Part shown: in pieces, positions 12,041-28,600 of the stretch
Position numbering within the stretch: position 1 is the stretch's first letter
Layout of the letters: every line of letters starts with the position of its first letter
Origin: Gibbula magus
Taxonomy: Eukaryota > Mollusca > Gastropoda > Trochida > Trochidae
DNA length: 64,000 nt
Direction of reading: 5' to 3'
NCBI GenBank assembly: GCA_936450465.1
Contig: OW388291.1
Coordinates: forward strand, 82,473,436 to 82,537,435
The notes under the pieces: generated by a model
Told to the model about the DNA's origin: nothing
The model's input: the letters and a program-made list of their open reading frames with translations, nothing else
Databases searched by the model: none
Made by a program: the position numbers and the translations under genes

Positions 12041-12237
12041 TGTTGTCAGGACTGAATGTTGTCCGAGCAAGGAAACAATATAGAGACTGCCAGCAAAAAC
12101 TTCTCGTCACAAGTTCCGACTACCCTACGAATTGCATGCAATATCTCGGCAGGGTTGTCCACAACATCCGCCTGTATAAACTTATTTATAATTGACACTA
12201 TTGCAAAAGTGACTGTTAGCTGACTAGTATTGATTAG

Positions 12238-12502
12238 GTGAGGTGAGTTGGGGTTTAACGCCGCTTTCAAGAATATTTCACTTCGCGGCTGCTAGTATTA
12301 CGGCAGGGAGAAAGCCCGCAACGCCATGTGGCTATGCTATGGGTGGTACTACTCTGAAATTCAGTGTAGCATTGCACTCAAACCTTACTGCGTGTAGAAC
12401 AGTTCTCTACTGCAGAAAAAGTTGCCGTGCCCCTGGCGGGATTCGCTCCCCGGACCTCTTGATCCGAAGCCGAACGCGCTAACCACTACGCTATCCCGCC
12501 CC
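12238..12502 (-). mobile_element. tRNA-derived SINE (unit 3)
   Basis: Tandem counterpart, with the same duplications at 12226-12237 and 12503-12514. Insertion therefore preceded the tandem amplification. Confidence 0.85.
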
Positions 12503-12880
12503 AGTATTGATTAGTGCACTATTTCAATACAATGATACTGTATGTGTATTGATATTGCTATATATGGTCTATGTCATGTTCAAGAAATCATTGACGGCTT
12601 AAAAGTGCATAACATTATATGTTATTGTTTAATACACAAAATATCAAACTCGTCAAAAACGTGTTCCTCTTATTTTCATTTTTGTGGTGGCAATTGTTCG
12701 GGTGACAATTCTCCGGATGGCAATTGTCCAATTTATGTTATACCTATATAGTAATGTTCCTGTAGCGCCAATGGGGGTTTGTTATAAATAGATATTGAAA
12801 TGAATTTAATTGAATTACAGTTAGCATTTAAAGTGAGTTTAAACTCGCTCAGGGACAGGCTTTAGCCAAGGCTTTCAAAC

Positions 12881-13264
12881 TACAGATCACTTTTTTTGTG
12901 TTAGACACTATAATCTCTAAATATCTAGCTCTTCACAAGGGAAGAGTCTACTGTGCATTTACAGATCTTAAGGCAGCATTTGATTCAGTTTTAGGAACGG
13001 TTTGATGTTTAAATTGTGGCAGTAAGTTTCAGGGTAGAGTTTTTCGATTGATTAAAAATATGTATCTTGTAGTCTTGTAGTCATGTGTCTCAGGAATTTC
13101 ACTTCTTTTTTTTGTTCGACACGGCTATCCATTTCTTTTCTCTCTATATGTTATTGCTATAATTGACTTCTTAGGAGAGGATGATCAGAAGTGAATAGAG
13201 AAAAGAGTTCTTCATATTGTTATGTTACTATTTGCAGATGACATGGCGGTCGTAGATAGCACGG
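12881..13264 (+). pseudogene. LINE reverse-transcriptase relic (unit 3)
   Basis: Counterpart in copy 3, with motifs A and C legible and the same extra T as unit 2. Confidence 0.75.
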
Positions 13265-14613
13265 TTATAAGGCTACAAACACGGTAAGATAACTCACGTT
13301 AGTAAATATACTCACGTGAGTATTTAGTGCATGCGAACGCAATTACTCACCAAAGTAAATTTACGCCATGACAAGATTTAATTGCACCTAGTCAATGGGT
13401 CGTGCAAAAGTATATTAACCCATGAGCATATTTGTTAACAGGAGTAAATTGGTGATGACATCGCATTTTTAGCTCTTTAAACGACTTCTTCTCAAAACCA
13501 TTTGATAAAGAAAACTAAAACTTTAAGTTTGTACTTTTGGTTAAAATCCTTCCTTAAATCTTGGCGTGACAGGATGTTGAGCTCAAACCTTATTTTCACT
13601 CCTGGAACTAATAATGCTAGAACGCTCAACTTTTGAGAAAAGCATCTTTGTATGATTGAGACCGAAACCTTTCTCTACCCTCCGCCTACTTACCCTCTTT
13701 CTCTCGCGATTTTCAATGTCGTGTCAAGGGCTTGTATTTGTAATTGAGAATGTAATTGGGAGGATCAACTTTTCTTTAATATTTTTGCGGGAACCGTGAT
13801 GCTTGGACAACCAATTTTATCAAACGTTAGTGTCAAGTCATGTTTTTTGTTATTCACTGACAATTTTTAAGACGGAGATTTTTTAGGGCTAGGGATTGTG
13901 GATAATGTTACCTAGAATCTGAAAAAAATATTGAAAAAAATATTGAAAAGGACCCTCTTTTCTAAAATAAAATTCATTTCTTACAGTTTTCTTTTTAATA
14001 TTTAATATCATGGTGATATTTTCAGAATAAATATTTTTTTCAGAGTCTGAGTGTAAGACTAAATTATATTGAGAACAATCTATTTCAGCCTTAAACATAA
14101 AATAATATAAACCCTGATGGGCTACAGAGCAAATGGCTCTATTTTTCTTTAGGTTTTAGAAAATCCGTGAGTTTAAGAACATAAAATAATGAAATACTCC
14201 CCCTTGTTGTCAATGTCATGCGATCGCTTAATATTTTCCTTTTACTGACATGAGTATATTTATTTATGAGAAAATTAGCTCATAGGAGTAAATTTAGTAC
14301 TTGCGAACAGGGTATTATTAACATGATCTGGTAACTAAGGTTACATCAGAGCAATGTTAAGGTATGCGAGTTGAGATACACCTTAGTTAATATTGCTTTG
14401 TGAAAGAATAACGTTGTAAATTACATACAATTATGTCCAGCACTACCGAAAGCTGCAGTCCCTGATACAACTACATCATTGACATGAAAGCATGATGGTT
14501 TAGCAAATGTGACATTGCGTTTATTCCACAAGTACATATGTCTTATCACTGAAAGAAAGAAATACAACACATAATTTGAAAATTTTATTATATTCTGCAT
14601 ATTTTGTGCGTTT

Positions 14614-16398
14614 GAAGCAAAAATTTGATATTAGAAAAATAAATATGTTATAGTCATGCTACACTAGACGCCCTTCTTCATCTAAACGGAAAACATAAAC
14701 CATTCGTAAATACACGATTCTCTCCCACTTCCATGTTAGGATCGAGGACCCAGGTGCAGTACCTGCGGGAGAGAATGTAAACACAGAGACTAGTGTGAGA
14801 ACCCCCTTACAAGGACCGTCAGATGTATGTTTATCTAAGTACGAACATCACCAACCCTTAGATCTGACCTGCCAACCGACACGGAGCATCCGCAGAATCT
14901 GGGTTGAAAATCCCCTTAGTCGTGTCAGGATTGTGAGAAATTCTGGGACGGATCAAAGAGTCTCCATTGGATGGGGTGCATTCCTTCTTTCTTCCACAGC
15001 TAGACACCCCCACAACCCACTCCGGGTTCGCCATTCGTATCACCTACATCTTTCATACCTGATGTTATGAAGCAAGACGTTGTATACGCTCATTAATAAA
15101 GTGCATAGTCACGTTTTGCCAAAGATTGTCTTCAACTTGATTAATTCCTTGTATAAGTAGCATCATGCAACCATTCAGTTGGTGAGTCTGTGAGAGAGTA
15201 TGACCACTAGGGATCGATCATCTGTGAACGAACTGTCAACCAGCGATTGCTCATGTGCATCACTGATTTAAATGTTTAAAGGTAGAAACAGATTAGCATT
15301 TAAGTGTTAGTTTTCAGCAGCAGTCAGTACTTCTCGGTAAAATATCGGTTTGCATACGTGACTCTATATACATACTGCATGGCACTTTAAACACAGTCTC
15401 TTCTCTAATATACGCCAGTCTCTAAAACGACAACTGTTTCAGTAAATGTTGGCAACAGGTGGTCGCAAAGGATAGGGTTCCGTTTTAATAATACAATCTC
15501 GAAGAGGCACAAGTCTACAAAAGGCGCCGGACAAAGCTGTGACTGTAACATCAGATATCCGGTATAATAGCATAATCGTTTTGCTCTGACACAATTTTAC
15601 GAACTTCAAATATTTAAAGTTCAATCCCTCTCAATCTTAGGCAACACACACTTTTCTGAATAACAAAATAACAATACGACGTTTCGGAGTATATACTTAA
15701 TCCTTCCTCGGGTGAGCAGTAAGCATATGCTCCGTAGCATCGTGTATGTTCACAATAAAGAAGTTGTTATCCAGAAGTGTTTTCTTACAGGGTATTCCAT
15801 TTCTAAATGCATTCAATCTCACCAAACGCCGATCATTTATTTCTACCCAAAAATGATGTACGACATTAAACCCACAAATACAGTAACTTAAATAAATCGC
15901 AAAACACTTGGTAACGTCACGACAGAGATCATTCTGTAAATATCAAGGTCATGTAAACAAATATAAAATATATTTATACTCTGAATAATGCAACAGCCAC
16001 ACATGAACAGATACACTTTGAGATCATAGAAAATGTGTGCATTTCTTACCTCAAATAACAAGTTTCAAAGTTCAACATAAACAGAAACAATCCAAATAAG
16101 CTTGCGTTAGAATATCTCAAATAAGGCCCGTTCTCGCGGTATGATTTGCTGCAACAATTCGTCGTATTCAGCAATAATCGAAACACTGTATTTGTTTCTA
16201 TTGTAGTATATCAAGTAATGTAATGGGAGTGTCCATAGTATATACCACTGCTTGAACACTAAAACGTGTACCAAGTCAGTCGCACAGGTGCACAATGTCT
16301 CGTGTCCATGGCATCAGAAAATAAAGAACAACATTGGAACCTATTGCGTTGTAACAACAACTCACACAGTGAAAGCAGGCCTGAACTAAAATCAGCTA
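14614..16398. other. Intergenic sequence between the tandem array and the F-box gene
   Basis: I see no gene. A short open frame at 14795-15070 has no recognisable motif and an equally open antisense frame, so it is not called. The part nearest 16398 should contain the 3' UTR of the minus-strand F-box gene. Confidence 0.5.
15643..15762. repeat. Small fold-back repeat with ACGTTTCGG
   Basis: Imperfect inverted ends (ACACTTTTCTGAATAACAA against the complement of TTGTTATCCAGAAGTGT) enclose an ACGACGTTTCGGAG word and CAATAAAGAAGTTG. The same words form the arms of the hairpin at 44906-45046, so the two belong to related repeat families. Confidence 0.5.
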
Positions 16399-21237
<4,839 letters not shown>

Positions 21238-23719
21238 GGCTCGTCTTCTACGTGCTGTACAACCATATTCAAGGTTTCATTTACGGTAGAATCTGGTGTT
21301 AAGCTGGGGTTCATTCATAAAACGCCCACTCTCGCTGCAGCACAGGCGACCAACGACAGAAGGCTATCGTCACGTGACCTATGACGCACGCTCTGTCGTA
21401 GTTAGCTCAGGTGATTGAGACAGATCCAAAGCGACGTGGAGCAGTGAATCAATATACAGGTAAACTGCAGTCAGCTGGACCGGCCTGCCACGTGGTTACT
21501 GCTCCGGTGTCCAGATTAAAGGGAACATAAACTGAAATATTATCTGAAAAATTGCACATTTGCATATTTTCTAACAAGCAGAACAGACATACTTTTACCA
21601 GTGTATGACAACATGTTACCTGGAGACGTATTATTGATTATGACAATATTAGACAGGGATTGCATTATAAATGTTGACAGTTTACTGTGTGCATAGGTTG
21701 CATCATGTGATGTTATATTTATCTGCAGGTCATTAACGTCATATAGCTAGCTGCACACCTGGTCGTTTGTCTGTTACAAAGAGAGTTTATAATTTAAAAG
21801 TTCGTACAAATGAAATCTGAACTGGTTCGTAAAGGAAAACTTTATACTGGTGTGCTTTGAAGGCAAACAGTTCATGGATAATATCGTATTGGATCCGAAA
21901 TCATTTTCTATTGCAATACGCAGCCCTTCTAAGTCATCAGAATGATCTTTTCCAAGGGTTCTACATTAACCGTGGTAAACATTTTTAAAATCTTTTTCGA
22001 AAAGAAACAATTCTAAACTGGAGCAATGTGAGGATACTTATAATCAAAAGTTAACAGTTGTTCTTTTTCTAAACCCAAAACACATTTTTTTGTCAAACAT
22101 GGACAAAATGTCCAGGTTGTGCTTCTGGAATCAAAGTTGTTCCTCAGTTGACTCTTTCAAGCTTCTTCCCATGTAAACAGAAAACTGAAATTTCGGAAAT
22201 ATTGATGTATCAAAAGCCAAACTTCATCTAAGATGATGTATTTGCATCGTTTCAGAAATGTTTAAAGAACAGTTCACCATGACAGTTATGCTCCGTAATC
22301 AGTTTCTTCGGACGCGAAATTTAAAACTATCAATAAATATGATTGAACATATTGCATGAATGCAAAACGATAATCAATTATAAATGACTTTGCCCGACGC
22401 ATGCTCTAACATAACATTTATCTTTACCAGCTGCATTTCATAAACTGCATCGTGTTTTTAATCCAATTACATAAGGGAAATCGATATCTTGTCACTAGGT
22501 ACACACCAGAGATAGTGCCACTGTTGCACCCACCTTCAATGACATTCCTTCGTAACTTTCAGATACACTAGCATCCAATTAGTGTGTACTATTAACTATA
22601 AACATTACAAAATCGGTTACTGATACAAATGAAATTTGTCATCTTACAACGCACTGCTAAAGTACTGAATTGGTAAATGACAATCTGAATGTGTAAACTG
22701 TAGAAAGTCTTTTGCCTTACTAAACGGTTCTGAATCACTGTATGTACATGTATTGGGTGGTTGTATTGGTGGAGTGTAAGAAGTGTGACCCTGTGTGTTG
22801 CTCATGTTACCGCTATCTGTGAAGTTCAGCAACAATCGTCACAGCTCGATGGATGGATGGGTGACTCGCTTCATTGCTGGATAATCGGAGATGAATAATT
22901 CCCTGCCCATACTGAGATATGATATGAAAGACTTCTGGTGTCACTGTGGGCAAGTGACTTTACTGGGTAAGTGACTTTATTCAAATGTGCCTCCGTCCAC
23001 CCTAAAGCATAAAAAAAGAACAATTTGCTCTGTAGCGAAAGTTTACGGATGGATGGACGCCGGACACCATGTTATACCATAAGCCCATCGAGTGACTCTC
23101 CACCGACATGTAGGTTAGCTTTGGTTAGACTAGGGTGATAATGTAACACAAAGTTACACGTATATATATAGTGCAGATGCGACTGATATATATATATATT
23201 TGCTATCCATTACTATTTGCCTAGGTTTCATTTGTTATCCAATTACATAAGGAAAATCGATATCACGTCACTAGGTACACACCAGAGATAGTTACTGACA
23301 CTGTTCCCGATCCCCCGACCTTCAATGACATTCTTTTCGTAATTTCCAGACACACAAGCATCCGAGTAGTGTGCACTATTAACTTTAAACATTGTTGGGT
23401 TCCTTCGCAGTCCAGGCCTTGGTTTTGCAGGAACTTGGTTCTCGCGATCTGCGATTTTGGTAACGGCCATTTTGGTTTAGGCAACTTACTCTTTTGAGTC
23501 TCCAGCATCACTGTTCATCACTCCTACACCCGATCTGTGGGGTTCTGCTTGTACGTTTAGGGGGAATGAATGACTGACATTTAACAAACTTACAAGTTTT
23601 GGTTATGTTAATGAGTAATATAAGGTTTGTCCCAAAAACTTCTGGTCTGACCATGAACACTGAAGAAAACTGAAACAAAAATCGAGGTAACATTAGCTTA
23701 ACTATCGAGTGTTAGACCT
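21238..23719. other. Upstream region of the F-box gene and intergenic sequence
   Basis: Contains the 5' UTR and presumed promoter of the minus-strand F-box gene near 21238-21450. I see no gene in the rest. A TATATATA tract lies at about 23160-23200. Confidence 0.5.
22461..23392. repeat. Pair of diverged about 150 bp direct repeats
   Basis: 22461-22610 and 23237-23392 share, in the same orientation, ATCCAATTACATAAGG, then CACTAGGTACACACCAGAGA, CCTTCAATGACATTC and ACTATTAACT. Spacing is about 776 bases. Either a local duplication or two copies of one dispersed repeat; no LTR features were found. Confidence 0.75.
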
Positions 23720-23850
23720 GATTTTTGTCCCGGCGAAATGGTCATTTGGTAAGTTGCTGGTATGGTAAGTGCTGGCGATATTTGGTTTTACTCCGAGGGT
23801 GTGGGTTCGAATCCCGCATGGGACTCGGCTAAAAAAAAGTACAAGAATTT
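23720..23850 (+). mobile_element. tRNA-derived SINE fragment
   Basis: A good B box, GGGTTCGAATCCC, at about 23812 is preceded by a tRNA-like stretch and followed by an A-rich tract with AAAAGTACAA. The sequence at 25790-25890 shows the same arrangement (GGGTTTGAATCC followed by AAAAAGTACAA), so these are two members of one family. Confidence 0.55.
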
Positions 23851-23972
23851 GTACTCTTGAATTAGTGTTATCCAAAATGTAACCTTGTTACAGAATGTAT
23901 ACCGGTCACATGGCCTTGTTTAATCCAATCAGCAGAGAGCATATTGCTTAAATATCAAGGATTCTTTCACAT

Positions 23973-24114
23973 GTTTTGTTCCTCTATCGAAGTATAACAG
24001 TAACAAATTTTGGATAACATCGCTCCGCTACGCTACGCAATGTTATACAATTTCTTGCTGTTATTTTTGTTCTTGCCAAAATGTGTTACTGTTGTACTTC
24101 TATAGAGGCACAAC
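23973..24114. mobile_element. Fold-back (MITE-like) hairpin
   Basis: The left arm TGTTCCTCTATCGAAGTATA continuing to CAGTAACAAATTTTGG pairs with a right arm ending CTTCTATAGAGGCACAACA. Between the arms lies GCTCCGCTACGCTACGC. Imperfect arms of about 40 bases. Confidence 0.7.
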
Positions 24115-24870
24115 ACCTATAAAACAATCCTTATAATAACAAAATCAACGACTTTTCATTTAAATATTTACACAAATCTAATATATTTGTCTTTTATCAT
24201 GGGAGGCACCAGCATGGTAGCGCAACAGTAAATGTGACTGAATTAAAATTGAGGAATCCTTGGTCTAAAACGGCAGAAGATTTAATTTGATTTTCCATGG
24301 CATTCACATGCATACAGTCACAGGGGCGTGTGTCGCTTAGAAACTGCCCTTGAAAGACATATACCTATATAGACCCTACCCTATTACTATATAAAAGGAT
24401 ACAATTAGAGTTTGTTTTTTCTTCATTCCGCATTTTTGGATTAAGTCTCATTAGCATATAATGCGACGTTCAAACATGGCTACTAATAGTGAAGCGCTGT
24501 GAGCGAACAAGCTTAAGGACTTGTATCTATTAAAATGAAATGTTGCCAGTGAAGTTAATGGTTAAGTTAATTGTCTCATTCGGAAAAGAAATGAATATAT
24601 TTCAGTTATCGACGTAAATGTTAAGACGGTATGGCGTATTTTTTCTTATTTTACCATGACATGTTTGGCTCAGTTGTAAGAACCGGGTGGCCCGACCGTT
24701 TTTTCGAATTGATTGTGGCGTCACAAGGTAAGAATGCACGAGGTATGGTTCCTCATTTTATGTACATTCATCAAGAAATGGCAGCAGAATCCAATCAGAA
24801 TCGCTGAAATTAGTGTAACAAAATCATTTTATATTTATATGTAAATGCTCATGTATAATTTGGTCAATAG
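24115..24870. other. Intergenic, no feature seen
   Basis: AT-rich sequence without a recognisable gene, RNA or repeat structure. Confidence 0.4.
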
Positions 24871-24874
24871 ACGT

Positions 24875-25200
24875 TTAACTTGTGTGGTGAGCAGCAGCTA
24901 AGTTTCTAATGGTCACCTGTCTGTCTTGCATAATTCTATCAAACACAGCGTTAATGTTTCCCTCTGTGACATCAGATGTACGACCAGAGCACGGCTCGTC
25001 TTCGGTGCTTACTCTACACCTAGTGAATTCAGCACACCATTGTTTAACTCTGCTATGTAATGGAGCAGAGTTCCTAAAACGCCTTGACCAATCCTCTACA
25101 CATTTCATATACTGCCTCCCAATATCATGTAGATGTGCTTTTTGTTATTTGGAATTTTTTTTTTTTTCTGCTTCCATGACAACAATTTCAACTTTGTCTT
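24875..25200 (-). pseudogene. Mariner-type transposase N-terminal fragment
   Basis: The minus-strand frame contains SAPLHSRVKQWCAEF, then STEDEPCSGRTSDVT and QDRQVTIRNLAAAHHTS. This matches the N-terminal helix-turn-helix pair of mariner/Tc1-superfamily transposases (SAPSYSTVxxW, VEDEPRSGRP, DRRVTVRELAE). The frame ends before any DDD/E catalytic domain, and an oligo-A run breaks the frame upstream. No terminal inverted repeats were located. It is a dead fragment downstream of TTC27. Confidence 0.8.
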
Positions 25201-25601
25201 TTTGAAGGGTACTAACTGAGAGACTCTCGATGAATAATTTTTCTAAATATTGCCTACAAGTACAAGAACTTCAGAGTTTTCCTCTCTGCACGATCTCACA
25301 AGGTCCCATATACTCTCAATAAGGTATGCTGTATATAATATGGTTAAGTGTAGATCATCTTAAAGGTGAGACTCTCAACTCTGTTCCAGTATGCAAATAT
25401 ATGAAGCAGATCTACCATCTATTGATAAACCACTGCCATTGTTGCTGATCTAAACTGATAGAGATATGCTCTGCTAATGCATGTGTCAAGCTTAAACAGC
25501 CAATATCCTATACAGAGTACACTAGACAAAACAGAAGCCGCCAGTGGTATTTCCAGTGTATTTAATGTAGAATGTACAAGATCTTAGAGCCGGAGGAGAC
25601 A

Positions 25602-28600
25602 TCAGGACCCCTTGAGCTGCTCCAGTTTAGAGACGATCTGGTCCAGGCTGGCACTGAGCTCGGTGAGGGGCACCTGCAGCTTGTCGGGGAGAGTCTGGCT
25701 CACAGGGTCCGTGTGTTCCTGCTGTAGTGGGGCGGATAGATGTATACACTCGTTAAGCATTGCAATCCATTGCTATACAGGGAGGAAGATTGATCATGAT
25801 ACAACTATTGTTTGATCTCTTGACTTTTGGAACAGCCTGACTATGAGTGTGTGGGTTTGAATCCAACAATGGACATGATGGTAAAAAGTACAATAGGGTT
25901 ATAATAGTTCTAGTTTAACCACCCTTATTGTTTTAGACATTTTTTAATCAAAAGATATTTCAATATGTCATTTCTGATAACTGATGATTATTTATTAGAG
26001 TTTACCTTTATCTTAACAACCAGTGTTTTGAGAGAGAGTTTAGCGGAGGAGAGAGTGGTGATGGCCTGTGAAGGTTCACACCTGTCTGCAAACTTCAGGT
26101 ATTCTGTGAAGATACAACCATAATCAGTGTGATAAGATTAATAATGTTCAAAAGTTTTTTCAGTGGATAAATTCATGTATTCATAACTATTACTTGTTGT
26201 ATTGTTGATTGCATCAATTTCATTGATTTTCATGATATATGCTGGAACAAATTTTCAAAATAGTTCAGAAATCAATATTTATTACTCAACCGTGGTGAAA
26301 TCACTCATTATTTGGTTACACACATGTGTGATACCACTGTGTGCTGTCGTAACGTCATAATTGGCGTGTGTAGTCATAGTCGTTTTAGTTTACGTCACAA
26401 TGTTAGCCATGCAACTGCAATAGCGGGTGACATATTTGCAAGTGAGCGTCACTAACGATTTTATTGCAATTCAGCGCTATTTACAGCATTGAGTAATAAA
26501 TAAAATACTAAACTCACTCGTTATAATACCAAACCATTCACTCTTTTCATAAACATGTTATCAAACGGGACATTGTTAAGTATTCTATACTCACTAGGGC
26601 TATACAATATTATATGAACATGAATAATTGCAGTACATTTTCTATTTACAATATGTCATGAAAAAAATTAATATAGGTTAATAATTGTCCATTTCATCAA
26701 TTAATTAATTCATACATAAAAATATTTTTTCTAAGACCATTACAAGACTTGACTTGACACAATTTGTTGACGATGGGCGAGTAATAAAAAACAAAATCAT
26801 ACCTGTAGCTAGATGGTGAGAATCAGTTGCTACTTTGACAGAGAGGTCGACATCCTTCTCCCACTTGGAGGTCTGCATCACACAGCGGTGAGCCTTCTGG
26901 AGGTACTGGAGGGCCTGTAGTGGGAGTCAGATAGAAGTGGAGTCATCGAGGATATTTCGTGATGTGGTATTTTCATGAGTGCTGCAGTCACTATAGAGGT
27001 GAGTTGGGATGTAACACCCCTTTAAAGAGTATTTCACTTACATCATGGCTACTAGTATTATTACAGCAAGAAAGACTGCAATGCCATGGTGGCTATGCAT
27101 TGCGGTGAAACCTCCAAGCATTGGCTAGAACTAATAATTATAGGCTCACCGCATGAAGGGCAACACTATCCCCCTCCTCCAATTTGATGATTACAGTATA
27201 TTGTAAGCTGAATAACTTATGCTGGTCCTTGACCCTAAAGCCAATCTCAATGAGGGAAACAGAACATCATCCCTCTAAAGGTGTATAGTAAATATACTTG
27301 GAGTATCTGTTAGCTAAGCGCCCATTAGGTCAATTAAAGTATCAATCAAGGAGTTTAAATCAGAGAAAATAGACAATAATGAACACATTAAATAAACCTC
27401 TAGAAACAGAAGAACTGTATCCACAAACCACTGTTTCCACTCACTCACCCTCTCTGATGTGGTGTGGTCGGGGTTCTCCACGGAGCTGATCAGTTTACTG
27501 TACAGTCGCCATATGTCCCCCTCGTTAGTAACCTGTTAATAAGGAAAGTCACGGTTAGAATCAGATTTAAGAACCAATTTGTGAACCAACTTCACTTAAA
27601 ATCACTGATCTGTATTGAATTTATGATACAATCTGTACCAAACTCTTAATAGTTGTGGTATTTATGTAATATCCTCTATATAATGAATGTGATGCTTGTA
27701 TAAGGTAGAAACTCTCTTGTCTCAACAACAACCGTGTGGTGGCATTCCATAAACATTTGAATGGCATAGATGTCAATGAATATATGCAAGTGAATGAACT
27801 GAAAGTCTATATCATAATTGTAATCTTAGCCTCCTACAGACCTACCGTATATAATGAAAACCCATAGGTCAATACTCTGACATTTAAGTAGATAAAGTTG
27901 CGTTAGAAAGAGTAGCGGTCAACTCTACAGACGTCCAACAAACATTCAGTGATCAAGCTCTGTACTCACAGTGGCGGTGACCCTCCCGAACAGCTCCTGT
28001 AGCTTAGGGCGGAGTCTGGCTGCAGGTCGACCAGCCGCGTCGGGCAGATTGTCCGTCACCGCCTGGACCAGGATCCTCAACACCTGGGTATGATGGCAAA
28101 GGGGAGGTTACGGTTAATGGAATAAGTACAGTGTAAACTAGGTGAAGTAATTGGCATTTTTAAGATTAGTTCAAGGTTATTTAGCTAGCACTATTCCAAG
28201 GAGATATGCTTTAGTCAAACCATTAATCACTGAGATATCCCGCCTTGTATAATAAGAAGTGTTAATCAACCTGTGCAGATTACACATGTGACTGTCACAT
28301 CCTCTACCCACCTCGACATCCTTCCACTTCTCCCTGATGTCGATGAGTCGGTTGTAGCCTCGGATAACTTCCTGAAACTCTCCACAGTCAGAACCAATCT
28401 GGTGAAATAAAAGTCAATAAAAGATAAAAAGATTGATTCAAATATTGTCCAAATAACACTTCCACTGGAGACGATAAAAGATGGGATCTAAAGAATGATT
28501 TAGGAGAAACATAGTGAATGATAGCGTGGAAAATCTGGTTAAAAATGATAAAGCAAAAAAAATGTTGTCTCACTATGATGAAGTTGTCCCACAGTCGCCA

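Larger units (their letters stand above)
1..14613. repeat. Tandem array of a 5.63 kb unit (three copies, both ends incomplete)
   Basis: The same 5.63 kb segment recurs head to tail. Positions in the second copy reappear exactly 5630 bases later in the third, and the first copy is offset by 5609 to 5630 because of small indels. Long runs are identical between the copies. The window opens inside copy one, and copy three stops abruptly at about 14613, where the sequence becomes unrelated. The unit is a mosaic of mobile-element relics rather than a host gene cluster. Confidence 0.97.
11252..14613. repeat. Tandem unit, copy 3 (truncated)
   Basis: Matches copy 2 until about 14613 and then diverges completely. 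Single-base differences become denser after about 13130 than in the first two kilobases of the copy, as expected if the distal part was homogenised less recently. Confidence 0.95.

Noticed and set aside
22461..23392. LTR retrotransposon
   Set aside because: The direct repeats are diverged, lack TG...CA ends and primer-binding or polypurine sites, and enclose under 700 bases with no coding sequence.
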